A stretch of DNA of 64,000 bases from Roseiarcus sp963781895 (lineage in GTDB: Bacteria > Pseudomonadota > Alphaproteobacteria > Rhizobiales > Beijerinckiaceae): positions 16,382 through 80,381 of the forward strand of contig CAWAIM010000034.1 of assembly GCA_963781895.1 (NCBI GenBank), in the 5' to 3' direction. Within the stretch, counting starts at the first letter, position 1; each line of letters opens with the position of its first letter. Made by a program: the position numbers and the translations under genes. The notes under the pieces were generated by a model. It was not told where the DNA came from and made no database searches. It worked only from the letters and a program-made list of their open reading frames with translations. Positions 1-9,632 of the stretch are shown one piece after another.

Positions 1-7
1 TCTCACT

Positions 8-868
8 GTGAATGAGAGCATGGTTCGCCGCGCCGGGGTGGCCGGATGGCCGGTCGCCCAGTCCCGTTCGCCGATGATCCACGGACATTGGCTCATCGAG
101 CTCGGCATTTCCGGCAGCTATGAACGATTTCCCGTTCCGCCCGGAGAGTTCGGTCGATTCGCCGCCATGATCGGCCGGGATCGCCTCGTCGGATTAAACG
201 TCACGGCGCCGCACAAGGAGGCGGCGTTCGCGGCCTGTGATTGCCGAACCGCGGTGGCCGGGGCCCTTGGCGCGGTCAATACGCTCTGGCGTGAGGGCGA
301 GCTGTTGTGGGGCGACAATACCGACGTTGAAGGGTTTCTTGCGAATATGGACGATGGCGCCCCCGGCTGGGCGGCGCAACCGAGATCAGCGGTCGTCATT
401 GGCGCGGGCGGCGCCGCGCGGGCGATCGTCTACGCGCTCCTGTCGCGCGGTTTTCAGCACGTCGTCATCGTCAACCGGACGGAAGCCAGGGCCGTCGCGC
501 TCGCCAGGCAATTCGGCCGGGCGACGATCGCCTCGCCCTGGACCGGCCTTGCCTGCGAACTCGCTGAAGCCGATCTGGTCGTCAACACGAGCGTGCTTGG
601 CATGATCGGACAGCCGGCGCTCGACATCGACTTGCGCGGGTTGCCGAAACACGCCGTCGTCGCCGACATCGTCTATATTCCATTGCGTACGCCGCTCGTC
701 GAGGCGGCGCGGGCGCGCGGCTTGCGCGCGGTGGAAGGGCTCGGGATGCTGCTCCACCAAGCCGCGCCCGCCTTTGCGCGATGGTTCGGCCCACGGCCGG
801 AGGTCACACCCGAGCTGCGCGCGCTGGTCGAAGCGGACGTGCTGGCGGCGCATGGGGAAAACCGATGA
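8..868 (+). CDS. aroE: Shikimate dehydrogenase (NADP+)
   Basis: Reduces 3-dehydroshikimate to shikimate in cytosolic aromatic amino acid synthesis. The shikimate-binding SRSP motif is at residues 19-22, the catalytic Lys is K70 in NVTAPHK, and the partner Asp is D106 in GDNTD. A Rossmann GAGGAAR loop follows near residue 132. The 286-residue length is normal for the family. The GTG at 8 is used here; an ATG at 20 gives a protein only four residues shorter and is equally plausible. The stop overlaps the coaE start by four bases, so the two are probably translationally coupled. Upstream context is outside the window. Confidence 0.95.
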   Translation: MNESMVRRAGVAGWPVAQSRSPMIHGHWLIELGISGSYERFPVPPGEFGRFAAMIGRDRLVGLNVTAPHKEAAFAACDCRTAVAGALGAVNTLWREGELLWGDNTDVEGFLANMDDGAPGWAAQPRSAVVIGAGGAARAIVYALLSRGFQHVVIVNRTEARAVALARQFGRATIASPWTGLACELAEADLVVNTSVLGMIGQPALDIDLRGLPKHAVVADIVYIPLRTPLVEAARARGLRAVEGLGMLLHQAAPAFARWFGPRPEVTPELRALVEADVLAAHGENR

Positions 869-1473
869 TCATCGTCGGCGTGACGGGCTCGATCGCGATG
901 GGAAAATCGACCGTGGCGGCCATGTTCGCCGAACTCGGCGCTCCGGTCTTCGACGCCGATGCGGCAGTGCGCGAGTTTTACGCCGGCGACGGCGCGCAAG
1001 TGATCGAGGCGGAGTTTCCAGGCGTGTTGGTCAATGGATGTGTCGATCGCGAGCGGCTCGCCAAACAGGTGTTGGGCGACCCAATGGCTCTGAAGCGGCT
1101 CGAAGGCCTGGTGCATCCAGCGGTCGCCAACGCGCGACTGCGGTTCGTCGAGCGCGTGGCCGCGGATGGGGGACGATTCGCGATCGTCGATGTGCCGTTG
1201 CTGTTCGAGACCGGCGGCGACTCCGGTGTCGATATCGTTGTGGTCGCCAGCGCGCCCACGGCGATACAACGTTCGCGAGCCTTGGCGCGCGCGCGTATGA
1301 GCGAGGCCAATCTTGAGGCCATCTTATCGCAACAGACCTCGGACGCGGAAAAGCGTCGGCGCGCCCATTGGGTCATCGACACACGTGGAAGTCTGGAACA
1401 GACTCGCGCTCAGGTTCGCCAATTCATGCGCGCCGCCGCGCCGCTGGAGGGACAGAGAGGCCGTCATGCGTGA
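865..1473 (+). CDS. coaE: Dephospho-CoA kinase
   Basis: Phosphorylates the ribose 3'-OH of dephospho-CoA with ATP, the last step of coenzyme A synthesis. The P-loop GVTGSIAMGKS spans residues 5-15, placing the start at the ATGA overlap with aroE; a longer frame beginning at 781 lies inside aroE and is unlikely. The 202-residue length fits CoaE. The end overlaps dnaQ by eight bases, giving a tight aroE-coaE-dnaQ unit, an arrangement common in alphaproteobacteria. Confidence 0.95.
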   Translation: MIIVGVTGSIAMGKSTVAAMFAELGAPVFDADAAVREFYAGDGAQVIEAEFPGVLVNGCVDRERLAKQVLGDPMALKRLEGLVHPAVANARLRFVERVAADGGRFAIVDVPLLFETGGDSGVDIVVVASAPTAIQRSRALARARMSEANLEAILSQQTSDAEKRRRAHWVIDTRGSLEQTRAQVRQFMRAAAPLEGQRGRHA

Positions 1474-2167
1474 AGTCGTCCTGGATACTGAGACAACTGG
1501 CTTGAATCCGACCGAAGGGCATCGCGTGCTGGAAATCGGCGGGGTGGAAATCATCCATCAAACCGCGACCGGGAAAGTTTTCCACGCGCTCATCAATCCG
1601 GAGCGCGACGTTCCCGAGGATGCAGCGCGGATTCACGGCCACACCACCGCCGCGCTCAAGAACAGACCGGTCTTTGGCGACATCGTCGGCGACTTTCTCG
1701 CCTTCATCGGCGATGCGCGGCTCGTCATTCACAACGCCGAATTCGACATGCGCTTCCTGAACGCTGAACTGGCGCGGCTTGGACGTGAAACGATTGGCAT
1801 GGATCGCGTCGTCGACACGCTCGCGCTCGCCCGAAAAAAGCACCCCGGGCAACCGAACGGCTTGGACTCGCTTTGCGACCGCTATCGCATCGACCGGTCG
1901 CGGAGGGTGAAGCATGGCGCGCTGCTCGACGCGGAAATCCTGGTCGAAATCTACGGTGAGCTCACAGGAGGTCGGCAGCGCTCGCTGTCCTTTGGAGACC
2001 AGCCTCGGACGAGCGTTCCCGACGCTTTTGCGCTTTCACTTCTTACGAGGGCGCGTCGACCGCGAAATTCGCTGATCAGCGATCAAGAAGCGACCGCCCA
2101 CGCCAAGCACGTCGACACGCTCGGCGAAGGCGCGGTCTGGCGGCGCTATCACCCCATCCGGGGCTGA
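1466..2167 (+). CDS. dnaQ: DNA polymerase III epsilon subunit (3'-5' proofreading exonuclease)
   Basis: Proofreading exonuclease of the replicative polymerase. The DEDD metal-binding residues are visible: D7 and E9 in LDTETTG (Exo I), the Asp of HNAEFD (Exo II), and His and Asp of HGALLDAE (Exo III). At 233 residues it has the family length, with a C-terminal tail that would contact the alpha subunit. The ATG at 1466 puts the Exo I motif at the expected N-terminal place; the longer frame from 1313 is inside coaE. It converges on secB with a 19-base gap and no visible hairpin. Confidence 0.95.
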   Translation: MREVVLDTETTGLNPTEGHRVLEIGGVEIIHQTATGKVFHALINPERDVPEDAARIHGHTTAALKNRPVFGDIVGDFLAFIGDARLVIHNAEFDMRFLNAELARLGRETIGMDRVVDTLALARKKHPGQPNGLDSLCDRYRIDRSRRVKHGALLDAEILVEIYGELTGGRQRSLSFGDQPRTSVPDAFALSLLTRARRPRNSLISDQEATAHAKHVDTLGEGAVWRRYHPIRG

Positions 2168-2186
2168 GCGCCCCTATTCAATGAAA

Positions 2187-2672
2187 TCAGGCGGTTTGCT
2201 GCTGCTGCTGCCCGCCGGCCGCGGCCAGGCGCTGCAGATAGAGCGCTTGGAAATCGATCGGATCGAGATAAAGCGGCGGATAGGCGCCGCCCCGCACGGC
2301 TTCGGCGATGATCTGCCGCGCGAACGGGAACAACAGACGCGGACCCTCGATCATTACCACCGGCTGCACCTGCTCGGGCGGGAAGTTCTCGACCCGGAAC
2401 ACGCCGGCGTAGTTGAGTTCGAATTTGAACATCGTTTCAGCGCCCTGGCCCGCGCCCCCTTCAAGCATCAGGCTCACCTCGAAATCCGTCGGGGCGAGCT
2501 GACGCGCATTGACGTTGATTTGCACAGAAATATTGGGGGCGTTCTGTTGCGGACCCAGAGTCCGCGGGGCGTTGGGATTCTCGAAGGATAGGTCCTTCGT
2601 ATATTGGGCGAGAATTGAGAATTTGGGATTGACCTGCGGGGCGCCGGCCCCGTTTCCATCCTGTTCAGCCAT
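2187..2672 (-). CDS. secB: Protein-export chaperone SecB
   Basis: Cytosolic tetrameric chaperone that keeps precursors unfolded and delivers them to SecA. The 161-residue protein has the family's antiparallel strands, including the FEVSLMLEG and FKFELNYAGVF segments, and ends in a Gln-rich tail. The ATG at 2672 lies nine bases after an AAGGGAG ribosome site; a TTG two codons upstream (2678) is less likely. It faces dnaQ, an old alphaproteobacterial arrangement. The approximately 280 bases beyond its start, up to the DUF459 gene stop, show no convincing gene. Confidence 0.95.
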   Translation of the reverse strand: MAEQDGNGAGAPQVNPKFSILAQYTKDLSFENPNAPRTLGPQQNAPNISVQINVNARQLAPTDFEVSLMLEGGAGQGAETMFKFELNYAGVFRVENFPPEQVQPVVMIEGPRLLFPFARQIIAEAVRGGAYPPLYLDPIDFQALYLQRLAAAGGQQQQQTA

Positions 2673-2949
2673 CGTCAATTGCTCCCTTGTCCGCTAAGCC
2701 GGAGCGCTCTTGGCCGCTGTCCGAGCAATCCGAATTCTCGCGCGGCGTCGCCTAGCACGACCCCACCAGCCAAACAAGCGTTTGACGGCGCCGCTTCACG
2801 CCTCCCGCGATCGACCTAATGGCGGCCAAGGCGCGTCTGGAGTGAAAAGACTCGCCGGTTCGATGAGAATTGCGACGTTGTAGCGGTCCTGTTGAGATAG
2901 TTCGCAAAAACGGCGGTCAAATTTGGGCGCGCCACCATTTTTCATAGCC

Positions 2950-4213
2950 TTACGGCGTTGACTCGACCCGAGGCCAGGAAAAATCGTCTGCGCGGCCCGC
3001 ACGGGGTTCGGGGGCCTGACCCAGACGCAGGGCGCGCGCCTGCGCGCCCGCAACGTCCGCGGATGCGCTGAGGGTTCCGACAATAGCCCCGTGCGGGGAA
3101 ACCGGTCGAGCGGTCAAGGACAGAATGGGTCCCGCCAGCGGCCTCGCAGGAGCGGCGATGTCGCCGGCGCCCAGCTTGTCGGCCCCCATTTCGCGGCGAA
3201 TCTGAGCGTTGATATCGTCCGCCTCCTGCTCAATGTCAGGCGGCAAACTCGCGATATCGCCTTGAGGCTTCAATTTGTCGAAGGCGTGGCGGATATCCGG
3301 CTCAACGAACTGGGCGAGTTTCCGGGCCCCGGCTTTGGTGAAATAAATGCCATTCGGGCCGGCGCGAAGCTTGACGTTTTGCCCTTCGACATCGGGCCCG
3401 AAGGCGGCATACTGGCCGTTCTGGTCGGCGAAGGCGTCCCAAATGTCAATGTATTTGGCGCCGGCCTTTTCCGCATGCTCGCGGTAGATCTCGTTGAGCG
3501 CGCTCGCCTGGCTATTGAAACGTTCATCGCGCATCGGCGGCAGGCCGACCCAGAGAACAGGAATATGAGCGCCATGAAACGGCGCCGCAAAGTTTTCGAA
3601 CTCGCTGTGCATACGCATCGCGCCATTTCTCGGTGAGCGGATCGAGCGTGTCGGCGCCGTTCTTTAGCGGCTGCAAATCGTTGATCCCGATCATGATGAC
3701 CACGACGTCGATCTTAGGGTTGCCAGCCACGAGGTCGCGGGCGGTCTTCGGCCAATCGTAGTAGTCGTCACGCGTAAGGCCCGACAGATCGCGCGCCAAG
3801 TTGGTGATCGAAATTTCTGGCTTGTCGGCAAATGCGTCGCTCAGGCCCTGCGCGGCCAGGATGGCAAGGCTGTCGCCAAGGACGGACACGAAAAAAGTCG
3901 GCTGAACGGGTTCCCCGCCCGGCGATCCTGGCGCTCGCGTCGCGGTGGTGGAAACGAAGTCTTGTCCTTTCTTTCGTGGCTTGTGCGCCCGAGCCTTGGA
4001 CGGGGCGGTTGATTGAGGCGCGGCCTGCGGCTTTGGCGGAAAGCCAAAGAGATGCTGCAGAAATCCTGGCAATCCGCCGGAATCCTGGGCGCGCGACGCG
4101 GGTGCGGCCAAGACCCAGCAGCAAATCGCCAGAACAGCGATCCGCCCTAGGAGCACCAAACCCGATGAGATGCCGCGAGGCGACACGTCACGCCCCTTGT
4201 TGTCGGCGGGCAA
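2950..4213 (-). CDS. DUF459 SGNH-hydrolase-like exported protein (frameshifted)
   Basis: The first half has a signal peptide ending near ASRA-Q and the SGNH blocks I to III: GDSLA, then IMIGINDL (block III). The frame breaks after EKWRDAYAQRV, and the family sequence continues in another frame as ENFAAPFHGAHIPVLWVGLPP and onward to a Pro/Ala-rich tail. One extra base near 3598 explains the break; removing it gives one protein of about 420 residues. SGNH/DUF459 proteins resemble esterases that act on the envelope. It sits 24 bases after the lytic transglycosylase gene, a common pairing in Hyphomicrobiales, so a peptidoglycan-related role is inferred. It is either a sequence error or a recent pseudogene. 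Confidence 0.75.
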
Positions 4214-4237
4214 TTGTCTGGAAACGCCGACCGCCCG

Positions 4238-5503
4238 TCATCGCCCGGCGTCCACTCGTTTCAGCAACGCCAGATTGGCGTAACCGTCCGGCGAGAGCCC
4301 ATTGCGCTCTTGATACGAGCGAACCGCGGAGCGGAGCGCGTCTCCGACTTTCCCGTCGATCTCACCGACATCATAGCCCATTTTTTTGAGTTTGGCCTGT
4401 AGTCTTCGCACCTGAGTTTCGCGCAGGGGAGGGCCCCCGACTGGCCAATGCGCAACGAGGCCGCCGCCGCCCGTCGCCGCATCGCCGAGCAGGGCGACCG
4501 CGAGCGCGTAAGACGTGGAATTATTGTATAATTTTATAGTGTCGAAGTTGTCGGTGACAAGGAATATCGGACCCCTGCGCCCGGCCGGGATGAGCAGACG
4601 TCCCTCGCCCGAATTTGGCAGGGGCGCGCCATCGGCCCGCTTGACGCCACGAGCGGCGAAGGCTTCGAAAGCAGCTGACCGCGAGGAATCGGCGTCGGTT
4701 AGCTTGAATTCCGCCGGCAAACGCACCTCGAAACCCCAAGGCAAATCTGCTCTCCAGCCGTGCGCGGAGAGAAAGTTGGCGGTCGAACCGATTGCGTCGG
4801 CCGCGCTATTCCAAATGTCGCGCCGCCCATGGCCTTCGAAGTCGACAGCATAAAGAAGGTAGCTCGAAGGCATGAATTGCGTTTGCCCCATTGCGCCAGC
4901 CCAGGAGCCGCGCATTTTGCGCGGGGTAATATCGCCCTCCTGCAAGATCACAAGCGCCGACAACAATTCGTCGCGGAAATAGTCGCCACGAAAGCGAGCG
5001 AATGCGAGGCTCGCCAGCGCTCTGACGACGTTGTCCGATCCGGCGAACGCGCCGAAATCCGTCTCCAGCCCCCAGATCCCCAATATGACGCCTTCGTCGA
5101 CACCGTAGGCTTGGGTCGCCTTGGTGAGCCAGGCGCGTTCCGCCTGCGCCTTGTCGCGGCCGCGCTCGATGCGGGCGGGCGAGACCGCACTTGCAATATA
5201 TTGCCAGATCGGACGCGCGAACTCGGCCTGTCGTGTCGTGTTGGCCACGACCTTCGGATCGAATGAGACGCCGACAAAGGCGCTGTCGAAGGTGGCGCGC
5301 GAAATTCCCCTCTCCTCGGCGAGCGGCCAGAGCGAGGCGATGAATTCGTGAAACGACTGCCGGTGTAAATGGGCGGTTCGCCTCTCAGCCGCTGCGCTCG
5401 GGGGGAAAGTCAGGCACAATGACCAGAGCGCGACGACGCACACGCCAAGGAATGCGCCGGCCCCTTTCTGGAACGTGGATTTGCGGAACCTACCAGCGAC
5501 CAT
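4238..5503 (-). CDS. Lytic murein transglycosylase, MltB type (SLT_2 plus peptidoglycan-binding domain)
   Basis: Cleaves the MurNAc-GlcNAc bond of peptidoglycan in the periplasm, forming anhydro-muropeptides. The catalytic Glu is E147 in GIWGLETDFG, and GAMGQTQFMPSSYL is the typical substrate-groove motif. The last 65 residues form a PG_binding_1 domain (LKKMGYDVGEIDGKVG). The ATG at 5503 was chosen because it is followed by a signal peptide (hydrophobic stretch AFLGVCVVALWSLCL, then PPSAAA). The frame is open to 5599 but those extra residues are not signal-like. It is the first gene of a pair with the DUF459 gene. Confidence 0.9.
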   Translation of the reverse strand: MVAGRFRKSTFQKGAGAFLGVCVVALWSLCLTFPPSAAAERRTAHLHRQSFHEFIASLWPLAEERGISRATFDSAFVGVSFDPKVVANTTRQAEFARPIWQYIASAVSPARIERGRDKAQAERAWLTKATQAYGVDEGVILGIWGLETDFGAFAGSDNVVRALASLAFARFRGDYFRDELLSALVILQEGDITPRKMRGSWAGAMGQTQFMPSSYLLYAVDFEGHGRRDIWNSAADAIGSTANFLSAHGWRADLPWGFEVRLPAEFKLTDADSSRSAAFEAFAARGVKRADGAPLPNSGEGRLLIPAGRRGPIFLVTDNFDTIKLYNNSTSYALAVALLGDAATGGGGLVAHWPVGGPPLRETQVRRLQAKLKKMGYDVGEIDGKVGDALRSAVRSYQERNGLSPDGYANLALLKRVDAGR

Positions 5504-5610
5504 AGCCTTTGCGTTCAGCGGTTCGCGGGAGACGTATTGGGCCGGAACTCCATCGAAAATGGTCCAAACGCAACGGCGCTGTGTGAGCGGGCGGGGCACG
5601 ACGGGGGGCT

Positions 5611-6408
5611 TTAACCCTGCACGTCGTCCGGGCGAGGCATCGAAATGATGTTGTAACCCGCGTCGACGAAATGGACTTCGCCTGTTACGCCCTCGGACAG
5701 ATGGGAAAGAAGATACACTGCGGCTCCGCCGACGTTCTCGATCGTGACCGTACGCCGCAGCGGAGAATGAGCCCGCTGGAAGTTGAACATGAAACGCGCG
5801 TCGGCGATCCCCGCGCCAGCCAGTGTGCGGATTGGTCCGGCCGAGACCGCGTTGACGCGGATGTTGTCGGGACCGAAATCGGCCGCCAGATAACGCACGC
5901 TCGCCTCCAGCGCGGCCTTGGCGACGCCCATGACGTTATAATTCGGGGTCACGCGCGTGGCGCCGCCGAAAGTGAGCGTCAGCATCGCTCCGCCGGACGG
6001 CATGAGGTTCGCGGCGCGCTTGGCGGTTTCGGTAAATGAAAACGCGGAAATCAGCATTGTGCGGAGGAAATTCTCTCGGCTCGTGTCCGCGTACCGGCCT
6101 TTCAGCTCATTCCGGTCGGAAAATCCAATGCAATGGACCAGGAAATCGAGGCTTCCCCATGCCAACTCGAGCGCAGAAAACGTTGCGTCGACCGTAGACA
6201 CGTCCTCGACGTCACAGGGAAAAACGAGCCTCGAGCCGAGGCTTTCTGCAAGCGGCGCGACACGCTTGCCAAGCGCTTCGCCCTGGTAAGTGAAGGCCAG
6301 TTCCGCGCCTTCGGCGGAGAGCGCCTGGGCTATGCCCCAGGCGATCGAGTGATCATTGGCGACGCCCATCACCAGGCCCCGCTTACCGCTCATCAAGCCA
6401 GTCGCCAT
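5611..6408 (-). CDS. fabI: Enoyl-[acyl-carrier-protein] reductase (NADH)
   Basis: Catalyses the last reduction of each fatty acid elongation cycle. The SDR-type active site reads YNVMGVAK (Tyr and Lys seven residues apart). The dinucleotide motif GVANDHSIAWGIA is near the N terminus. The position of the second FabI tyrosine (Tyr146 in E. coli) is Phe here: the sequence reads LTLTFGGATRV where relatives usually have TYGG. The start at 6408 gives the usual 265-residue protein; an ATG at 6462, just after the fabB stop, would add 18 residues. Third gene of fabA-fabB-fabI. Confidence 0.93.
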   Translation of the reverse strand: MATGLMSGKRGLVMGVANDHSIAWGIAQALSAEGAELAFTYQGEALGKRVAPLAESLGSRLVFPCDVEDVSTVDATFSALELAWGSLDFLVHCIGFSDRNELKGRYADTSRENFLRTMLISAFSFTETAKRAANLMPSGGAMLTLTFGGATRVTPNYNVMGVAKAALEASVRYLAADFGPDNIRVNAVSAGPIRTLAGAGIADARFMFNFQRAHSPLRRTVTIENVGGAAVYLLSHLSEGVTGEVHFVDAGYNIISMPRPDDVQG

Positions 6409-6469
6409 CGCACGCTCATTGAACTGGATTTCACCGGGCTGGAGGCCAAGGCCTTGGGCCATGATCGGC

Positions 6470-7693
6470 CTAGGCGTCGATGTGCTTAAGCACCAATGTC
6501 GCGTTGGTGCCGCCAAAGCCGAAGGAATTAGAGAGAACAGTCCGAAGATTGACGTTATCGCGACGCGCGCGCACGATCGGCATGTCGGCGAATGCCGGAT
6601 CGATTTCATCGATGTGGGCGCTCTCGCAGATGAAGCCATTGCGCATCATGAGCAAGGAATAAATGGCCTCGTGTACGCCGGTCGCGCCCTGGGAATGGCC
6701 GGTGAGCGATTTCGTAGCCGAGATCGGGGGACACTTTTCGCCGGAGCCGAACACCTCACGCAGGGCCTCGATTTCCTTGAGGTCACCCACTGGCGTCGAG
6801 GTCGCATGCGGATTGATGTAATCGATCGGCGTCTTGACGGTCGACAACGCCTGACGCATGCACCGGGCGGCGCCCTCGCCCGAGGGGGCGACCATGTCAA
6901 AGCCGTCCGAAGTCGCGCCGTAGCCGACGATCTCGCCGTATATCTTCGCCCCGCGAGCTTTGGCGCGTTCGTGCTCCTCCAGAATCAGAACGCCGGCGCC
7001 CGCGGAAATAACAAAGCCGTCACGACTTTTATCATAGCTCCGCGACGCGCGCGAGGGCGTATCGTTAAAGGCGGAGGACATCGCGCCCATCGCGTCGAAC
7101 AAGACGGAAAGCGTCCAATCGAGTTCTTCGCAGCCGCCCGCGAACATGACATCCTGCTTGCCCATGAGGATGTGTTCGTAGGCAGCGCCAATACAGTGAT
7201 TGGATGTCGCGCAGGCGGAGGAAATGGAATAGCTGACGCCTTTGACCTTGAACCAAGTCGACAGGGTCGCCGACGCGGTGGAGCACATGGACTTGGGGAC
7301 CGCGAATGGGCCGACGCGCTTGGGACTCTTGGCGCGAGCGATGTCGGCGGCCTCGACGATCGCGCGCGTCGAAGGACCGCCTGATCCCATGATGAGGCCG
7401 GTTCGCTCATGGGAGACTTCATCCGGACCAAGTCCGCTGTCGACGATCGCCTGATCCATCGCGACATGGTTCCAGGCCGTACCGCCGCCATGGAAACGCA
7501 TCGCCCTACGATCGACGACCTCTTCGGCGTTGAGCGTTGGGGCTCCCTGGACCTGGGAACGGAAGCCAAGTTCTGCGAATTTCTCCGCGCGGGTAATCCC
7601 GGATCGGCCAGCGTGCAGGCTCGCGGTCACTTCTTGCGCGTTGGAGCCGATCGAGGACACGATGCCCATGCCGGTGACGACGACGCGTCTCAT
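6470..7693 (-). CDS. fabB: Beta-ketoacyl-ACP synthase I
   Basis: Elongates acyl-ACP, including the cis-unsaturated intermediates made by FabA. The catalytic triad is C161 (SSACATSNH), H296 (NPHATSTP) and H333 (LTGHSQGA), with K328 beside it. The 407-residue length fits the thiolase-fold family. It starts 41 bases after fabA and ends just before fabI. The trio is the anaerobic-type unsaturated fatty acid pathway, found as this operon in many Hyphomicrobiales. Confidence 0.96.
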   Translation of the reverse strand: MRRVVVTGMGIVSSIGSNAQEVTASLHAGRSGITRAEKFAELGFRSQVQGAPTLNAEEVVDRRAMRFHGGGTAWNHVAMDQAIVDSGLGPDEVSHERTGLIMGSGGPSTRAIVEAADIARAKSPKRVGPFAVPKSMCSTASATLSTWFKVKGVSYSISSACATSNHCIGAAYEHILMGKQDVMFAGGCEELDWTLSVLFDAMGAMSSAFNDTPSRASRSYDKSRDGFVISAGAGVLILEEHERAKARGAKIYGEIVGYGATSDGFDMVAPSGEGAARCMRQALSTVKTPIDYINPHATSTPVGDLKEIEALREVFGSGEKCPPISATKSLTGHSQGATGVHEAIYSLLMMRNGFICESAHIDEIDPAFADMPIVRARRDNVNLRTVLSNSFGFGGTNATLVLKHIDA

Positions 7694-7734
7694 CTATCGG
7701 TCTCCATGATTGCGCGCCACGGCGGCCTCGCTGC

Positions 7735-8259
7735 TCAAGCCGGTCTTGCGCTCGACGGGCTGAATAAGCCGACGCGGATGTCGCTGACGTCATATATCCG
7801 CTTCCCGTCCGCCTCCAGCCAGCCATCGGCGACCCCGAGAATAAGCTTTCCTTTGAAGACGCGCTTCACGTCGACGCCGTAAACGACCTTCTTGACCGTT
7901 GGGAGCACCTGATCTGCGAACTTGACCTCGCCGACGCCGAGCGCGCGGCCACGGCCTGGCAAACCAAGCCAGCCGAGGAAGAACCCTGTCAATTGCCAAA
8001 GCGCGTCGAGCCCAAGACAGCCCGGCATCACGGGATCGCCCTTGAAATGGCAATTGAAGAACCAGAGATTGGGATTAATGCCGAACTCCGCGCGCACTTC
8101 GCCCTTGCCGTTGGCGCCGCCAGTCTCGGAAATCTCGCTGATCCGATCGAACATCAGCATCGGCGGCAACGGCAGTTGGGCGTTGCCGGCGCCGAACAGT
8201 TCGCCGCGGCCGCATGCGAGGAGTTCCTCATAGGTAAAGCTACTGCGCCGTTCAGTCAT
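7735..8259 (-). CDS. fabA: 3-hydroxydecanoyl-ACP dehydratase/isomerase
   Basis: Dehydrates 3-hydroxydecanoyl-ACP and isomerises the product to cis-3-decenoyl-ACP, the branch point for unsaturated fatty acids. H71 (NCHFKGDPVMPG) and D85 (LGLDALWQL) match the E. coli catalytic pair His70/Asp84. The 174-residue length is canonical. It is the first gene of fabA-fabB-fabI. The iron regulator irr, often directly upstream of fabA in relatives, is not here; 243 bases without a clear gene separate it from the next upstream gene. Confidence 0.97.
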   Translation of the reverse strand: MTERRSSFTYEELLACGRGELFGAGNAQLPLPPMLMFDRISEISETGGANGKGEVRAEFGINPNLWFFNCHFKGDPVMPGCLGLDALWQLTGFFLGWLGLPGRGRALGVGEVKFADQVLPTVKKVVYGVDVKRVFKGKLILGVADGWLEADGKRIYDVSDIRVGLFSPSSARPA

Positions 8260-8502
8260 TTGCGCCGTCTATCTTGCGGATCGCGCGGCGCAGCGACGCG
8301 CGGGACCCTTTGCGCCGCTTCCTAACACATGCTTGCGCTTATCGAAAGCATGGCATGGGCCGCCCCACGAACCGAGGTTGTTGAAGCGCCGCGGTCTTGG
8401 ATATGCCCGATTCCGGCGCCAATCACACTCGGGCCAAATGGAAGAGCGCCGCGCTCGGCACAATGCCGAGGCTCTGACAATGCGCAAGTCGACGGCGGCC
8501 CG

Positions 8503-9462
8503 TCAATCCGGCGGGGTTTCCGCCGCGGCGATCAACCCCTCATTGGTCAGAACGACCCATCGATCGCCTCGGCGCTCAATGCGCTCGACCCGCCCGGCCC
8601 CGGGAAGAAAGTCGCCGGGCCGCACTTCGCGTTCGCCGTAGCGTCCGCCGATCAGGGCCGCGTCATATCGGGCGTCGAGGACGATATAGCCCTGCAGCAC
8701 CGGCCTTTGTCGTTGAATCGAACCCGTCGTCTCCATGGAAACGTTTGAGCCGGACCTCAGCGCAAGGGCGGGCGGTTTTGTTCGCGAGGGCGGGGTAGGA
8801 ATGGACTGTGCGACGCCGATCGGCGCCGCGGCCCTCCTTTCGAGCTTTTCGATACGGGCCGACAGCTCAGCGTTGCGCGTGCTCGTGTCACGGTCGACGC
8901 GCTCGCCGAGCTTGTCGACTTTTACGCTCTCGTCATGATCCAGTTTTTCCAATCGTTGCGAAAGTTGCGCGAGCGCGCCGCCGAGATCGCGGCCGGAAGC
9001 GATGCCGGATTTCAGTTCGCCGATCGACCGCCGCAATTCGACTATGTCGTCGCGAGACTTCGCCCTTTCGATCGCATCGAGGCGCACGCCCAGCGCTTTC
9101 ACAGATTGCGCGAGCGACTCGGTTTCATGTGCGCTCACGGCGAGCAGATTGTTTTGGCGATTGTGTTCGTTCACCAGCACGCCCGCAGCGCCGATGACGG
9201 CGGCGAGCGCCACAGCCGCTGCCGCGGCGAGGCTTGTCCGCAGGAAGGTCCCGGGCGGAGCGATAGGCTCAGATTCGAGCCATTCCGGCTTCAGTCTTAG
9301 GGGAACCACGGCCAGCATGCGCGCCGGTGCGCCCCCCGCCCTGTCCGGCGGAGACTGCGAAGCCCCTTGCGTTTCGCCGTCGCGGGGAATGATATCCGGG
9401 TCGGGCGGCGACTTCGCCTCGTTCGACAGCCGGCCCAGGCCGGAGTCCTCGTGCTCGCTCAT
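8503..9462 (-). CDS. Single-pass membrane protein with coiled coil, unknown function
   Basis: I do not recognise a named family. The 319 residues comprise a Pro/Asp-rich cytosolic N terminus, one membrane segment at about residues 76-96 (Ala/Val-rich), a long helical region rich in Glu, Arg and Leu heptads (about 105-215) suggesting a coiled coil, a Pro-rich linker, and a small C-terminal domain with GGRYGEREVRPGDFLPGAG that recalls envelope-assembly subdomains. The frame is well used and isolated, with divergent coxL-like DNA upstream. An envelope role is inference from topology only. Confidence 0.7.
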   Translation of the reverse strand: MSEHEDSGLGRLSNEAKSPPDPDIIPRDGETQGASQSPPDRAGGAPARMLAVVPLRLKPEWLESEPIAPPGTFLRTSLAAAAAVALAAVIGAAGVLVNEHNRQNNLLAVSAHETESLAQSVKALGVRLDAIERAKSRDDIVELRRSIGELKSGIASGRDLGGALAQLSQRLEKLDHDESVKVDKLGERVDRDTSTRNAELSARIEKLERRAAAPIGVAQSIPTPPSRTKPPALALRSGSNVSMETTGSIQRQRPVLQGYIVLDARYDAALIGGRYGEREVRPGDFLPGAGRVERIERRGDRWVVLTNEGLIAAAETPPD

Positions 9463-9632
9463 GAGTTTGTGCCCACGCGTGATGCAATATTCGTCTTATT
9501 GTCGACCAACGGGCTTAACGAACCGTTGACCATGTCGGTGTTGGTCGCGCAGAGATTGGTTGCGGCGAAATTTTCGAGCGCCTGCGTTGATCGCCGAAGG
9601 ACGGATGGACGCATACTGGAAACAGGGATCAG

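Noticed and set aside
2796..3083. 95-codon minus-strand frame at the end of the DUF459 gene
   Set aside because: Overlaps the C-terminal tail of the DUF459 gene in another frame; no ribosome site or known motif.
8269..8487. Small frame upstream of fabA, as a possible irr fragment
   Set aside because: No Fur/Irr motifs such as the HHxH-type metal region are present; likely non-coding.
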